From NCBI RefSeq assembly GCF_014268445.2, contig NZ_CP077089.1, positions 4,209,501-4,273,500 on the forward strand: a stretch of 64,000 nt of DNA, written 5' to 3'. Both the position numbers and the translations under genes were made by a program. This DNA comes from Pseudomonas tensinigenes (GTDB lineage Bacteria; Pseudomonadota; Gammaproteobacteria; Pseudomonadales; Pseudomonadaceae). The notes beneath the pieces are model-generated. The model had not been told where the DNA came from and ran no database searches. It saw only the letters and a program-made list of their open reading frames with translations. Positions 18,680 through 27,723 of this stretch are shown here, in pieces (position 1 is the first letter of the stretch; every line of letters starts with the position of its first letter).

Positions 18680-20331
18680 GAAGAAGTGGCACCGCTGGAA
18701 GGTGTGGATGGCGCCGTGGCGACGGCTTTGGTGGTGCTCATCAGCCACAGCGCACGAATGGACAGCCAGATCATGGTCAACACCGCAATCACGGCGATCA
18801 GCATGAACACATCGTTATAGGCCAGCACATTGGCCTCACGGGTGGCAGCGTTGGCCAGGCTGCGAATCCCCGCCAGGTTGCGCAGACTCGGATCGGCCAA
18901 CAGCGAACCGTACGCCGAGCCGCCGCTCTGCACGCGCGCAGCCACCAAAGGGTCAGACAGCGTCAGGTGCTCAACGATTTGACTGGAATGAAATTTTTCC
19001 CGGACGATCTGGAACGTGCCCAGAAGCGCCGCACCGAGCAGGCCGCCGAGGTTATTGCAGATCCCGAACAGCACGGAAAAACTCACCAGATTGCGCGGAT
19101 TGGTCAGCACGTTGCGCGTGCCGAAGACCATGGTCGGGCCGAGGAAAAATGTGCTGCCGAACGCCAGCAGAAACTGACTGAAATAGAGATTTTCCGGGCG
19201 GGTCAGGTTGTTGGAAAAGCTGTCCATCACCGACCCGGTGGCCATCAGACCCAGCGAGATGATCAACGGCATCAGCAGGTGTTTGGGGTCGATCGTCAGT
19301 GCGCTGGTCACCAAACCCGCGACGCTGCCGATCAGCATCACCACATACAGGCTGTGCAACTGCTCGTAGCCCATGTTCAGGTTCTGCATGAAACCGACCG
19401 CACCGGTGGACTGCTCCGAGGTGACCATGCGAATCAGGGTCACCGCCAGCGCCAGCCGGATCATCGTCCCGCTGCCCAGCCAACGGGTCATCAGCAGCGG
19501 GTTGCTGCGGTTATGTTCGATCGCCAGGCCGGCGATGATCAAGGCAATCGAAGCAGCCAACGCATAGCCGATCCAGTCGGCCTCCAGCCACCAATCGATC
19601 CGCCCCAGCGACAACACCGCGCACAACAACGCCACACCCGTGGCGAGAATGGCGAAGGTAAGGAAGTCGAGTTTTTCGAAGGTTTTGAAACGGTCGCCCG
19701 GCGGCAATTTGAGCAGCAAAACGCAGCCGAGCGACAGTAACGCCATGCCCAATTCGAACAGGTACAAGCCGCGCCATTCGGCGATCTGCAGCAAGTCTTC
19801 GGAAAACAATCGCGCCAACGGCAGCGCCAGTTGTGACGTGCCGAGGCCGAGCACCAGCGCCTTCAGCCGCCACTTCGCCGGGAAGGCCTGGACCATGTAA
19901 TACAGGCCCAGCGAGCTGAGCGCCGCGCCGACCATGCCGTGCGCCGCCCGCACCGCCACCGCCGAATTGAGGTCATTGACGAACAGATGGCCGAAGGTCA
20001 CCAGCGCATACAACACCAGGAACACTTCGGTGAACGCGCGCAAACCGAATTGCTGGCGAAACTTCACCAGCAGCAGGTTCATCGACACGTTGGTCATCAC
20101 GTACGCCGCCGGCAGCCAGGCCATTTCGGCGGTGGTCGCGCCGAGTGCACCTTGCAGATAAGGCAGGTTGGCCACCACCAGCGAGTTGCCCAAGCCACCG
20201 GTCACCGCCACCAGCACGCCCACCAGCGCATAGGCCAGGCGCTTGGGGTTGGAGTGCAACGGCGTCGAGGGGGAACCGGGCAGACTGGGCTTTTCGTGGG
20301 GCTGCCAGTTGCGCGGGGCGTATTGATCCAT
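18676..20331 (-). CDS. MFS drug-efflux transporter, DHA2/EmrB-like
   Basis: 551 residues, about 14 transmembrane helices. Conserved features include the early GGLGNSLVVANLPYLQGALGATTAEMAWLPAAYV segment, which aligns with TM1-2 of EmrB-like 14-TM pumps. The ATGA overlap with the downstream fusion-protein gene shows they act as one pump that exports a toxic compound in exchange for protons. The substrate is unknown and no regulator lies beside it. Confidence 0.88.
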   Translation of the reverse strand: MDQYAPRNWQPHEKPSLPGSPSTPLHSNPKRLAYALVGVLVAVTGGLGNSLVVANLPYLQGALGATTAEMAWLPAAYVMTNVSMNLLLVKFRQQFGLRAFTEVFLVLYALVTFGHLFVNDLNSAVAVRAAHGMVGAALSSLGLYYMVQAFPAKWRLKALVLGLGTSQLALPLARLFSEDLLQIAEWRGLYLFELGMALLSLGCVLLLKLPPGDRFKTFEKLDFLTFAILATGVALLCAVLSLGRIDWWLEADWIGYALAASIALIIAGLAIEHNRSNPLLMTRWLGSGTMIRLALAVTLIRMVTSEQSTGAVGFMQNLNMGYEQLHSLYVVMLIGSVAGLVTSALTIDPKHLLMPLIISLGLMATGSVMDSFSNNLTRPENLYFSQFLLAFGSTFFLGPTMVFGTRNVLTNPRNLVSFSVLFGICNNLGGLLGAALLGTFQIVREKFHSSQIVEHLTLSDPLVAARVQSGGSAYGSLLADPSLRNLAGIRSLANAATREANVLAYNDVFMLIAVIAVLTMIWLSIRALWLMSTTKAVATAPSTPSSGATSS

Positions 20332-20392
20332 TGCAAGGCCTTGTACGGAGAGTGGGTGAAGTTTGCCGCAAATTCACGGTTAAAACACTTTC

Positions 20393-20492
20393 CCCCTTGT
20401 GGGAGCGAGTCTGCTCGCGAAAGCGGTGTGTCAGTCGACAACGTTGTCGGGTGAAAATCCGTATTCGCGAGCAGGCTCGCTCCCACAAGGGG
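20393..20492. repeat. REP inverted pair, GTGGGAGCGAGC type, long loop
   Basis: The outer arms run from CCCCTTGT to ACAAGGGG. It lies in the 295-base gap between the divergent efflux and porin genes, upstream of the porin promoter. The left unit has a variant, GAGTCTGC. Confidence 0.9.
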
Positions 20493-20529
20493 TCTGCGTG
20501 GTGACAGATAGTCATCGCACAACTTGCTG

Positions 20530-20558
20530 TTGACATTCCCGTAAAACCTAGGAAATAT
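20530..20558 (+). promoter_or_regulatory. Candidate sigma-70 promoter of the porin gene
   Basis: TTGACA (20530-20535), a 17-base spacer and AAATAT. A palindromic site follows about 10 bases downstream. The same order is seen before udh. Confidence 0.5.
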
Positions 20559-20568
20559 CCGCACCCAT

Positions 20569-20588
20569 GTTGTACGACGACGTATAAC
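20569..20588. promoter_or_regulatory. Candidate GntR-type operator
   Basis: GTTGTACGACGACGTATAAC: the two 10-base halves are inverted repeats matching at 8 of 10 positions. It covers the expected transcription start of the porin gene, a position suited to repression. A related site lies at 22153-22172. GntR/FCD-family binding is inferred from the GTNNTACGAC-like half-site and from uronate gene context; no such regulator is encoded in this window. Confidence 0.5.
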
Positions 20589-20626
20589 AAATAATAAAAA
20601 CAACAAACGAAACAGGGAGCGTCACA

Positions 20627-21922
20627 GTGAGCACACTCGTCTGCAGTTCCGTCCGCCCTTCCCGTCTTTCCGTCACCCGCCCGCGTACCGCTTTAAGTCT
20701 GATCGGCTGCAGCAGCCTCGCCCTCGCCTTGCCGATGAGCGCCGAAGCCGAAGGTTTTCTCGACGACAGCAAAGCCACGCTGAACCTGCGCAACGCCTAC
20801 TTCAACCGCAACTTCGTCAACCCGGCCAACCCGCAGGGCAAGGCTGAGGAGTGGACGCAGAACTTCATCCTCGACGCCAAATCCGGTTTCACTCAGGGCA
20901 CCGTCGGTTTCGGCCTCGATCTGCTGGGGATGTATTCGCAAAAGCTCGATGGCGGCAAAGGCACCGGCGGTACGCAACTGCTGCCGATCCACGATGACGG
21001 GCGCCCGGCGGACAATTTCGGCCGGCTCGGTGTGGCGCTGAAGGCCAAGGTATCGAAGACTGAACTGAAGGTCGGCGAATGGATGCCGGTGCTGCCGATC
21101 CTGCGTTCCGATGATGGCCGCTCACTGCCGCAGACCTTTCGCGGCGGCCAGATCACCTCCACCGAAATCAATGGCTTGACCGTCTACGGCGGCCAGTTCC
21201 GTGGCAACAGCCCGCGCAACGACGCGAGCATGGAAGACATGTCAATGAACGGCCGTGGCGCGTTCACTTCCGATCGCTTCAACTTCGGCGGCGGCGAGTA
21301 CAGCTTCAACGACAAGCGCACGCAGGTTGGTGTCTGGTACGCCGAACTCACGGACATCTACCAGCAGCAGTATTTCAACCTCAGCCACAGCCAGCCTGTG
21401 GGCGACTGGACGCTGGGCGCCAACCTCGGTTTCTTCACCGGCAAGGAAGACGGCAGCGCCCAGGCTGGCGACCTCGACAACAAGACTGCGTTCGCTCTGC
21501 TTTCGGCCAAATACGGCGGCAACACGTTCTATGTCGGCCTGCAAAAACTCAGCGGCGACGACGCGTGGATGCGGGTCAATGGCACCAGCGGCGGCACCCT
21601 CGCCAACGACAGTTACAACGCCAGTTATGACAACGCCAAGGAACGTTCCTGGCAGTTGCGCCATGACTACAACTTCGTCGTACTCGGCGTTCCCGGTCTG
21701 ACCCTGATGAACCGCTACATCAGCGGCGACAACGTGCACACCGCCACCACCAATGACGGCAAGGAATGGGGCCGCGAGTCGGAACTGGCCTACACCGTGC
21801 AAAGCGGGCCACTGAAAAATCTCAACGTGAAATGGCGCAACGCGACGATACGCCGGGACTTCAGCACCAACGAATTTGATGAAAACCGGATCTTTATCAG
21901 TTATCCGATTTCGTTGTTGTAA
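20627..21922 (+). CDS. OprD-family outer-membrane porin
   Basis: 431 residues, GTG start at 20627. The signal peptide ends near SAEA and the mature protein opens EGFLDDSKATLNLRNAYFNRNF, the hallmark of OprD family channels; the beta-barrel continues to the end. The family takes up basic amino acids or small carboxylates. The uronate dehydrogenase, lactonase and TRAP genes downstream suggest glucuronate, galacturonate or their aldarates here. The C-terminus is ISLL and lacks the usual final Phe. Confidence 0.9.
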   Translation: MSTLVCSSVRPSRLSVTRPRTALSLIGCSSLALALPMSAEAEGFLDDSKATLNLRNAYFNRNFVNPANPQGKAEEWTQNFILDAKSGFTQGTVGFGLDLLGMYSQKLDGGKGTGGTQLLPIHDDGRPADNFGRLGVALKAKVSKTELKVGEWMPVLPILRSDDGRSLPQTFRGGQITSTEINGLTVYGGQFRGNSPRNDASMEDMSMNGRGAFTSDRFNFGGGEYSFNDKRTQVGVWYAELTDIYQQQYFNLSHSQPVGDWTLGANLGFFTGKEDGSAQAGDLDNKTAFALLSAKYGGNTFYVGLQKLSGDDAWMRVNGTSGGTLANDSYNASYDNAKERSWQLRHDYNFVVLGVPGLTLMNRYISGDNVHTATTNDGKEWGRESELAYTVQSGPLKNLNVKWRNATIRRDFSTNEFDENRIFISYPISLL

Positions 21923-21943
21923 AGCCAGGCGCCACACCGAGTT

Positions 21944-22041
21944 TCCCTGTGGGAGCGAGCCTGCTCGCGAAGGCGGCGTGTCAGTCGACATCAATTCTAA
22001 ATGACACACCGCTTTCGCGAGCAGGCTCGCTCCCACAGGGG
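21944..22041. repeat. REP inverted pair, GTGGGAGCGAGC type, long loop
   Basis: Facing units with an extra inner GGCGTGTCAG/TGACACACC stem, between the porin and udh genes. Confidence 0.9.
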
Positions 22042-22114
22042 ATTGCATTGCAAATACGGAACTGTGGTGATTGAAAAGAGGCCAGGCCTTCCGTCATCTA
22101 CACCAAAAGTCGCG

Positions 22115-22144
22115 TTGACAAGTTCCGGAAACCCTACCGATACT
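22115..22144 (+). promoter_or_regulatory. Candidate sigma-70 promoter of udh
   Basis: TTGACA (22115-22120), an 18-base spacer and GATACT. The site at 22153 follows at almost the same distance as in the porin promoter. Confidence 0.45.
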
Positions 22145-22152
22145 TCAGCGCA

Positions 22153-22172
22153 GTCATACGACAACCTACAAC
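22153..22172. promoter_or_regulatory. Candidate operator related to the porin operator
   Basis: GTCATACGACAACCTACAAC. The left half matches the porin operator half-site GTTGTACGAC at 8 of 10 positions; the right half is degenerate. It begins 38 bases after the start of the -35 box, against 39 in the porin promoter. Confidence 0.4.
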
Positions 22173-22203
22173 AAACCTAATAACAATCGTGTAAGGGATT
22201 GCC

Positions 22204-23028
22204 ATGACATCTACCTCCACTCCCCGCGCCCCGTTCAACCGTCTGCTGCTGACCGGCGCTGCCGGTGGTCTGGGCAAAGTTCTGCGCGAACGGATGCGCC
22301 CTTATGCCCATGTCCTGCGCCTGTCAGACATCGCCGCCCTCGCCCCGGCCGTCGATGACCGCGAAGAAATCGTCCTCTGCGATCTGGCCGACAAACACGC
22401 CGTGCATCAACTGGTCGAAGGCGTCGATGCGATCCTGCATTTCGGCGGCGTCTCCGTCGAGCGGCCCTTCGAAGAAATTCTCGGCGCCAACATCTGCGGC
22501 GTGTTTCACATCTACGAAGCCGCGCGCCGGCATGGTGTGAAGCGAGTGATCTTCGCCAGCTCCAACCACGTCATCGGCTTTTACAAACAGGACGAACCGC
22601 TCGACGCCAGCTCCGCACGGCGCCCCGACGGCTACTACGGACTGTCCAAGTCCTACGGCGAAGACATGGCCAGTTTCTACTTCGATCGCTACGGCATTGA
22701 GACCGTGAGCATCCGCATCGGCTCCTCGTTCCCCGAGCCGCAAAACCGTCGAATGATGCACACCTGGCTGAGCTTCGACGACCTCACGCAATTGCTCGAA
22801 CGCGCGCTGTACACGCCGAATGTCGGCCACACCGTGGTCTACGGCATGTCCGCCAACAAAGAAGTCTGGTGGGACAACCGCTTCGCCAGCCACCTCGGGT
22901 TCGAAGCGAAGGACAGCTCCGAAGTGTTCCGCGAAAAGGTCGAAGCGCAGCCAATGCCGGCCGCCGATGACCCGGCGCGGATCTATCAGGGCGGCGCGTT
23001 TGTCGCGGCCGGACCGTTCGGCGACTGA
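22204..23028 (+). CDS. udh: NAD-dependent uronate dehydrogenase
   Basis: 274 residues, extended short-chain dehydrogenase. It oxidises D-glucuronate or D-galacturonate to the aldaro-1,5-lactone. The NAD fold opens with LLLTGAAGGLGKVLR; FASSNHVIGFY supplies the catalytic Ser region and YYGLSKSYGED the YxxxK pair. The overall sequence, including WWDNRFASHLGF near the C-terminus, is that of the Pseudomonas Udh group. It is first in a run with the lactonase and the TRAP genes. Confidence 0.92.
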   Translation: MTSTSTPRAPFNRLLLTGAAGGLGKVLRERMRPYAHVLRLSDIAALAPAVDDREEIVLCDLADKHAVHQLVEGVDAILHFGGVSVERPFEEILGANICGVFHIYEAARRHGVKRVIFASSNHVIGFYKQDEPLDASSARRPDGYYGLSKSYGEDMASFYFDRYGIETVSIRIGSSFPEPQNRRMMHTWLSFDDLTQLLERALYTPNVGHTVVYGMSANKEVWWDNRFASHLGFEAKDSSEVFREKVEAQPMPAADDPARIYQGGAFVAAGPFGD

Positions 23029-23058
23029 TCACCCTGACAACGACGCAAAGGAATGAGT

Positions 23059-23952
23059 ATGCAAGCCGAATTGATCGTCGATGCCCGCAACGCCGTGGGC
23101 GAAAGCCCGGTCTGGGTGGCAGAGGAAAACGCGCTGTACTGGGTGGATATTCCCAACGGCGGCCTGCAACGCTGGAGCGCTGACACGGGCCATGTGCATG
23201 CCTGGAAAACCCCGGAAATGCTCGCCTGCATCGCCCGCCACAGCCGTGGCGGCTGGGTCGCTGGCATGGAAAGCGGTTTCTTTCATCTGCACCCGCACAG
23301 CGACGGCAGCCTCGACAGTGAGCGACTTGCCAGCGTCGAGCACGGCCGCAAAGACATGCGCCTAAACGATGGTCGTTGTGATCGCCAGGGCCGCTTCTGG
23401 GCCGGCAGCATGGTGCTGAACATGGGCCTGAGTGCGCCCGAAGGGCGGCTCTACCGCTACGGTGCCGGGCAGTCTGGCGTGATCGAAGCGCAGCTCGACG
23501 GTTTTATCGTGCCCAACGGCCTCGGCTTCAGCCCCGACGGCAAGACCATGTACCTGTCCGATTCACACCCCGACGTGCAACTGATCTGGGCGTTCGATTA
23601 CGACACCGAGACCGGCACGCCGTCGAACCGCCGTGTTTTCGTCGACATGAACCATTTCCCCGGCCGGCCCGATGGCGCTGCTGTGGACGCCGAAGGTTTC
23701 TACTGGATTTGCGCCAACGACGCCGGCCTCATTCACCGCTTCGCGCCGGACGGTCGACTCGACTTCTCACTGGCCGTGCCGGTGAAAAAACCAACCATGT
23801 GCGCCTTCGGTGGAACCCGGATGGACACCTTGTTCGTCACCTCGATTCGTCCCGGCGACGACCACGACTCGCAATCCCTGGCCGGCGGCGTGTTCGCCCT
23901 GAATCCCAACGTCAAAGGCCTGCCGGAACCGCTGTTCGACGATTCGCTGTAA
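23059..23952 (+). CDS. SMP-30/gluconolactonase-family aldarolactonase
   Basis: 297 residues from the ATG at 23059; an ATG at 23053 is in frame but is only one base from the AAAGGA ribosome site, whereas 23059 is 6 bases away. The six-bladed propeller has the metal ligand Glu in GESPVWV, Asn in MRLNDGRCDRQGRFW and Asp in SDSHPDVQ. Following udh, it most likely opens the glucaro- or galactaro-lactone that Udh makes (the role described for UxuL in pseudomonads). The exact lactone is inferred. Confidence 0.87.
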   Translation: MQAELIVDARNAVGESPVWVAEENALYWVDIPNGGLQRWSADTGHVHAWKTPEMLACIARHSRGGWVAGMESGFFHLHPHSDGSLDSERLASVEHGRKDMRLNDGRCDRQGRFWAGSMVLNMGLSAPEGRLYRYGAGQSGVIEAQLDGFIVPNGLGFSPDGKTMYLSDSHPDVQLIWAFDYDTETGTPSNRRVFVDMNHFPGRPDGAAVDAEGFYWICANDAGLIHRFAPDGRLDFSLAVPVKKPTMCAFGGTRMDTLFVTSIRPGDDHDSQSLAGGVFALNPNVKGLPEPLFDDSL

Positions 23953-24015
23953 CACCCGCCTCTGCTGCACCGCTGCGCCTTGAACACAACAATAACAAGA
24001 CTGGAGACTCACCCC

Positions 24016-24987
24016 ATGAACTTCAAACGCACCTTGCTGGCCGCTGCACTCCCGCTGATGTTTACCTTCACTGGCGCCGCTCAGGCACTGCAACTCAAAT
24101 TCGCTGACATTCACCCCGCCGGTTATCCAACCGTGGTGGCCGAAGAAAACATGGGCAAGACCCTGACCAAGGAAACCAACGGCGAGCTGACCTTCCAATA
24201 CTTCCCCGGCGGTGTGCTGGGCTCCGAAAAAGAAGTCATCGAGCAGATGCAAGTCGGCGCCGTACAGCTGTCTCGCGTCAGCCTGGGTATCGTCGGCCCC
24301 GTGGTCCCGGACGTGAACGTGTTCAACATGCCGTTCATCTTCCGCGATCACCAACACATGCGTAACGTCATCGACGGCGCAGTGGGCGACGAGATCCTCG
24401 ACAAAATCACCAACTCCGAATTCGGCCTGGTGGCCCTGGCCTGGATGGACGGCGGCACGCGCAACGTCTACACCAAGAAACCGGTACGCAAGCTCGAAGA
24501 CCTCAAGGGTATGAAAATCCGCGTGCAAGGCAACCCGATGTTCATCGACATGATGAACGCCATGGGCGGTAACGGTATCGCCATGGACACCGGCGAGATC
24601 TTCAGTGCCCTGCAGACCGGCGTGATCGACGGCGCGGAAAACAACCCGCCAACCCTGCTCGAACACAACCACTTCCAGAATGCGAAGTACTACAGCCTGA
24701 CCGGTCACCTGATCCTGCCAGAGCCGATCGTGATGTCAAAAATCACCTGGGAAAAACTGACGCCGGATCAACAGGCGCTGGTCAAGACAGCCGCCAAGGC
24801 GGCCCAGGCCGAAGAGCGCGTGCTGTGGGACAAGAAGTCCGCTGCCAGTGAAGAAAAACTCAAGGCCGCCGGCGTCGAGTTCATCGAGGTCGACAAAAAA
24901 CCCTTCTACGACGCCACCGCCTCGGTTCGTGAGAAATACGGCGCGCCGTATGCCGATCTGATCAAAAAGATCGAAGCCGTTCAGTAA
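24016..24987 (+). CDS. TRAP transporter substrate-binding protein (DctP family)
   Basis: 323 residues from the ATG at 24016 (GGAG upstream); the in-frame codons before it are not needed. The signal peptide ends at AQA-LQLKFAD. The conserved Arg that holds the substrate carboxylate is in GMKIRVQGNPMFIDMMNAMGG. It belongs to the uronate-type DctP group by context and binds substrate in the periplasm for the DctQ/DctM pair encoded next. Confidence 0.92.
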   Translation: MNFKRTLLAAALPLMFTFTGAAQALQLKFADIHPAGYPTVVAEENMGKTLTKETNGELTFQYFPGGVLGSEKEVIEQMQVGAVQLSRVSLGIVGPVVPDVNVFNMPFIFRDHQHMRNVIDGAVGDEILDKITNSEFGLVALAWMDGGTRNVYTKKPVRKLEDLKGMKIRVQGNPMFIDMMNAMGGNGIAMDTGEIFSALQTGVIDGAENNPPTLLEHNHFQNAKYYSLTGHLILPEPIVMSKITWEKLTPDQQALVKTAAKAAQAEERVLWDKKSAASEEKLKAAGVEFIEVDKKPFYDATASVREKYGAPYADLIKKIEAVQ

Positions 24988-25063
24988 CGCCTCCCGCTCC
25001 GTCCCCATGAACAAGGCCCGGTGCGCCCGATGACTGCGGCGCACCCGGTTACGGTGGAACCCG

Positions 25064-25591
25064 ATGAAGAATCTACTGCTGCGTATCAACGACAAGATCT
25101 ACATGACGTGCATCTGGGTCGCCGGCCTTTCCGTCCTGGCGATTTCCCTGATGATTCCCTGGGGCGTGTTCGCCCGCTACGTGCTGGGCACCGGTTCGAG
25201 CTGGCCCGAGCCCACGGCGATCCTGCTGATGATGGTGTTTACCTTCATCGGCGCTGCCGCCAGTTACCGCGCCGGTGCGCACATGGCCGTGGCCATGCTC
25301 ACCGACCGCATGCCGCCGCAACTGAGAACCGCGGCGGCGATTTTTTCCCAGCTGCTCATGGCGGCGATCTGCATCTTCATGACGATCTGGGGCGCCAAAC
25401 TGTGCATGTCCACCTGGAACCAGTTCATGGCGGCCCTGCCCGATCTGCGCGTGGGCGTGACCTATCTGCCGATTCCGCTGGGCGGCTTTCTGACGCTGAT
25501 TTTTGTTCTGGAAAAACTCTTGCTCGGTGACCAGAGCAAACGACGCGTCGTGCAGTTTGACCTGGTTGAAGAAAGTGAAGGTGCCGCTTAA
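25064..25591 (+). CDS. TRAP transporter small permease (DctQ)
   Basis: 175 residues with four transmembrane helices, including the WGVFARYVLGTGSSWPEPTAILLMMVFTFIGAAASYR segment typical of DctQ. GGTGGAA precedes the ATG. Its TAA overlaps the dctM start by one base (TAATG), so the two are translated together. Confidence 0.92.
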   Translation: MKNLLLRINDKIYMTCIWVAGLSVLAISLMIPWGVFARYVLGTGSSWPEPTAILLMMVFTFIGAAASYRAGAHMAVAMLTDRMPPQLRTAAAIFSQLLMAAICIFMTIWGAKLCMSTWNQFMAALPDLRVGVTYLPIPLGGFLTLIFVLEKLLLGDQSKRRVVQFDLVEESEGAA

Positions 25592-26871
25592 TGGACGCTC
25601 TGATACTGCTGGGCAGTTTTATCGCTTTGATCCTGATCGGCATGCCGGTCGCCTACGCGCTGGGCGCCGCCGCGCTGATCGGTGCATGGTGGATCGACAT
25701 TCCGTTCCAGGCGGTGATGATTCAGGTCGCGTCGGGGGTGAACAAATTCTCGCTGCTGGCCATTCCGTTCTTCGTCCTGGCCGGTGCGATCATGGCCGAG
25801 GGCGGCATGTCCCGTCGCTTGGTGGCGTGTGCCGGGGTGCTGGTGGGTTTTGTCCGCGGTGGCCTGTCACTGGTCAACATTGTCGCCTCGACCTTTTTCG
25901 GCGCGATCTCCGGTTCGTCGGTGGCCGACACCGCGTCGGTGGGCTCGGTGCTGATTCCGGAAATGGAACGCAAGGGCTATCCACGGGATTTCTCCACGGC
26001 CGTGACTGTCAGCGGTTCGGTGCAAGCCCTACTGACCCCGCCAAGCCATAACTCGGTGCTCTACTCCCTGGCCGCCGGTGGCACGGTTTCGATTGCCTCG
26101 CTGTTCATGGCAGGCATCGTGCCGGGCTTGCTGATGAGCGCCTGCCTGATGGTGCTGTGTCTGATTTTCGCGAGAAAACGCAATTATCCCAAGGGTGAAG
26201 TGATCCCGATGCGCCAGGCGTTGAAAATCGTCGGCGAAGCCCTCTGGGGCCTGATGGCGATGGTGATCATCCTCGGCGGCATCCTGTCCGGCATCTTCAC
26301 CGCGACCGAATCGGCGGCCATCGCCGTGCTCTGGTCCTTCTTCGTGACCATGTTCATCTACCGCGACTACAAGTGGAGCGAACTGCCGAAACTGATGCAC
26401 CGCACGGTGCGGACGATTTCGATCGTGATGATCCTGATCGGTTTCGCCGCGAGCTTCGGTTACATCATGACCCTGATGCAAATTCCGGCGAAGATCACCA
26501 CGATGTTCCTGACCCTGTCGGACAACCGCTACGTGATCCTGATGTGCATCAACGTCATGCTGCTGTTGCTCGGCACGGTGATGGACATGGCACCGCTGAT
26601 CCTGATCCTGACGCCAATCCTGATGCCGGTGATTCTCGGCATCGGCGTCGATCCGGTGCAGTTCGGCATGATCATGCTGGTGAACCTCGGGATCGGATTG
26701 ATAACGCCGCCGGTGGGTGCGGTGCTGTTTGTCGGTTCGGCGGTGGGCAAGGTCAGTATCGAGAGCACTGTGAAAGCGCTGCTGCCGTTTTATGCGGTGC
26801 TGTTTCTGGTGTTGCTTCTGGTGACCTACGTGCCGGCGATTTCGCTGTGGTTGCCGCATCTGGTGTTGTAA
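25591..26871 (+). CDS. TRAP transporter large permease (DctM)
   Basis: 426 residues with about 12 transmembrane helices and the usual DctM segments (GMPVAYALGAAALIG, IPFFVLAGAIMAEGGMSRRL, STFFGAISGSSVADTASVGS, PPSHNSVLY, GIGLITPPVGAVLFVGSAV). It moves the uronate or related acid with sodium across the inner membrane. It ends the operon; a strong terminator follows within 12 bases of the stop. Confidence 0.94.
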   Translation: MDALILLGSFIALILIGMPVAYALGAAALIGAWWIDIPFQAVMIQVASGVNKFSLLAIPFFVLAGAIMAEGGMSRRLVACAGVLVGFVRGGLSLVNIVASTFFGAISGSSVADTASVGSVLIPEMERKGYPRDFSTAVTVSGSVQALLTPPSHNSVLYSLAAGGTVSIASLFMAGIVPGLLMSACLMVLCLIFARKRNYPKGEVIPMRQALKIVGEALWGLMAMVIILGGILSGIFTATESAAIAVLWSFFVTMFIYRDYKWSELPKLMHRTVRTISIVMILIGFAASFGYIMTLMQIPAKITTMFLTLSDNRYVILMCINVMLLLLGTVMDMAPLILILTPILMPVILGIGVDPVQFGMIMLVNLGIGLITPPVGAVLFVGSAVGKVSIESTVKALLPFYAVLFLVLLLVTYVPAISLWLPHLVL

Positions 26872-26882
26872 GCGGTTAATGG

Positions 26883-26910
26883 ATCGCAGCCCTCACGGGC
26901 TGCGATTTTT
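26883..26910. terminator. Rho-independent terminator, probably bidirectional
   Basis: ATCGCAGCCC-TCAC-GGGCTGCGAT followed by TTTT. It lies between the convergent dctM and TauE-family genes, whose stops are 42 bases apart. Confidence 0.85.
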
Positions 26911-26913
26911 GCT

Positions 26914-27714
26914 TTAAGCCCCCAACAACATATACCCCGCCACAACCAGACAGACACTGGCAAACCCCACCTGCAACGCCCGCGCCGGCACCCGCGCACA
27001 GAGCTTGCGCCCAATGATCATGCCGACAATGCTGGCGACGATAAACGCCGCGCCCTGCGCATCAATCCGCACACCGGCGTGAAACGAGCCGATCACCCCG
27101 ATCGCCGAAATCAGACTGATCACCATCAACGACGTCGCGACAATCCCGCGCATCTGCACGTCAGTCAGTTGCTTGAACGCCGGCACGATCAAGAAGCCGC
27201 CACCGACCCCAAGCAAACCGGACACCACCCCGGTAATCGCGCCCAACGCCGCCAGCGTTGCGGTGCATTTGGCAGTCCAGTCGAAACGCCCGGTTTCTTC
27301 ATTGAGCATGCAATTCTTCTGACCCCAACTGGCATGGCCATGATCACTCGGCCCTTCCTGCTGACGCTCGCGGCGCAGCATGCGCCAGGCCACCATGACC
27401 ATAAGCAGACTGAACAGGATCATCAGGATTTTCTCCGGCAACTGGTGCGCGAAGTAAATGCCCAACGGCGAAAACACCGCGCCGAGCGCGGCAATCAACA
27501 ACGCCGCACGATAGCGCACCAGACCATGACGCAAACCGTCGATAGCCCCGACCGCCGCCGCACTGCCCACCGCAAACAACGCCACCGGCGCTGCCTGGGT
27601 CATCGTCCAACCGAGGCCGAGGACCAGCGCCGGCACCGCGAGAATCCCACCGCCGGCCCCGGTCAAACCGAGCACCAACCCCATCACCACACCAAACAGG
27701 CTTGCCAGCAACAT
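26914..27714 (-). CDS. TauE/SafE-family sulfite exporter-like permease
   Basis: 266 residues, eight or so helices in two repeats, each with the family glycine motif (LGLTGAGGGILAVPALVLG and SGLLGVGGGFLIVPAF). A hydrophilic loop with His and Cys (about 117-145) separates the halves. It follows the sulfide:quinone oxidoreductase gene by 9 bases on the same strand. In BigR-type operons this protein is proposed to export sulfite or another oxidised sulfur product made by the oxidoreductase and persulfide dioxygenase. Confidence 0.88.
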   Translation of the reverse strand: MLLASLFGVVMGLVLGLTGAGGGILAVPALVLGLGWTMTQAAPVALFAVGSAAAVGAIDGLRHGLVRYRAALLIAALGAVFSPLGIYFAHQLPEKILMILFSLLMVMVAWRMLRRERQQEGPSDHGHASWGQKNCMLNEETGRFDWTAKCTATLAALGAITGVVSGLLGVGGGFLIVPAFKQLTDVQMRGIVATSLMVISLISAIGVIGSFHAGVRIDAQGAAFIVASIVGMIIGRKLCARVPARALQVGFASVCLVVAGYMLLGA

Positions 27715-27723
27715 AGGATGTTC

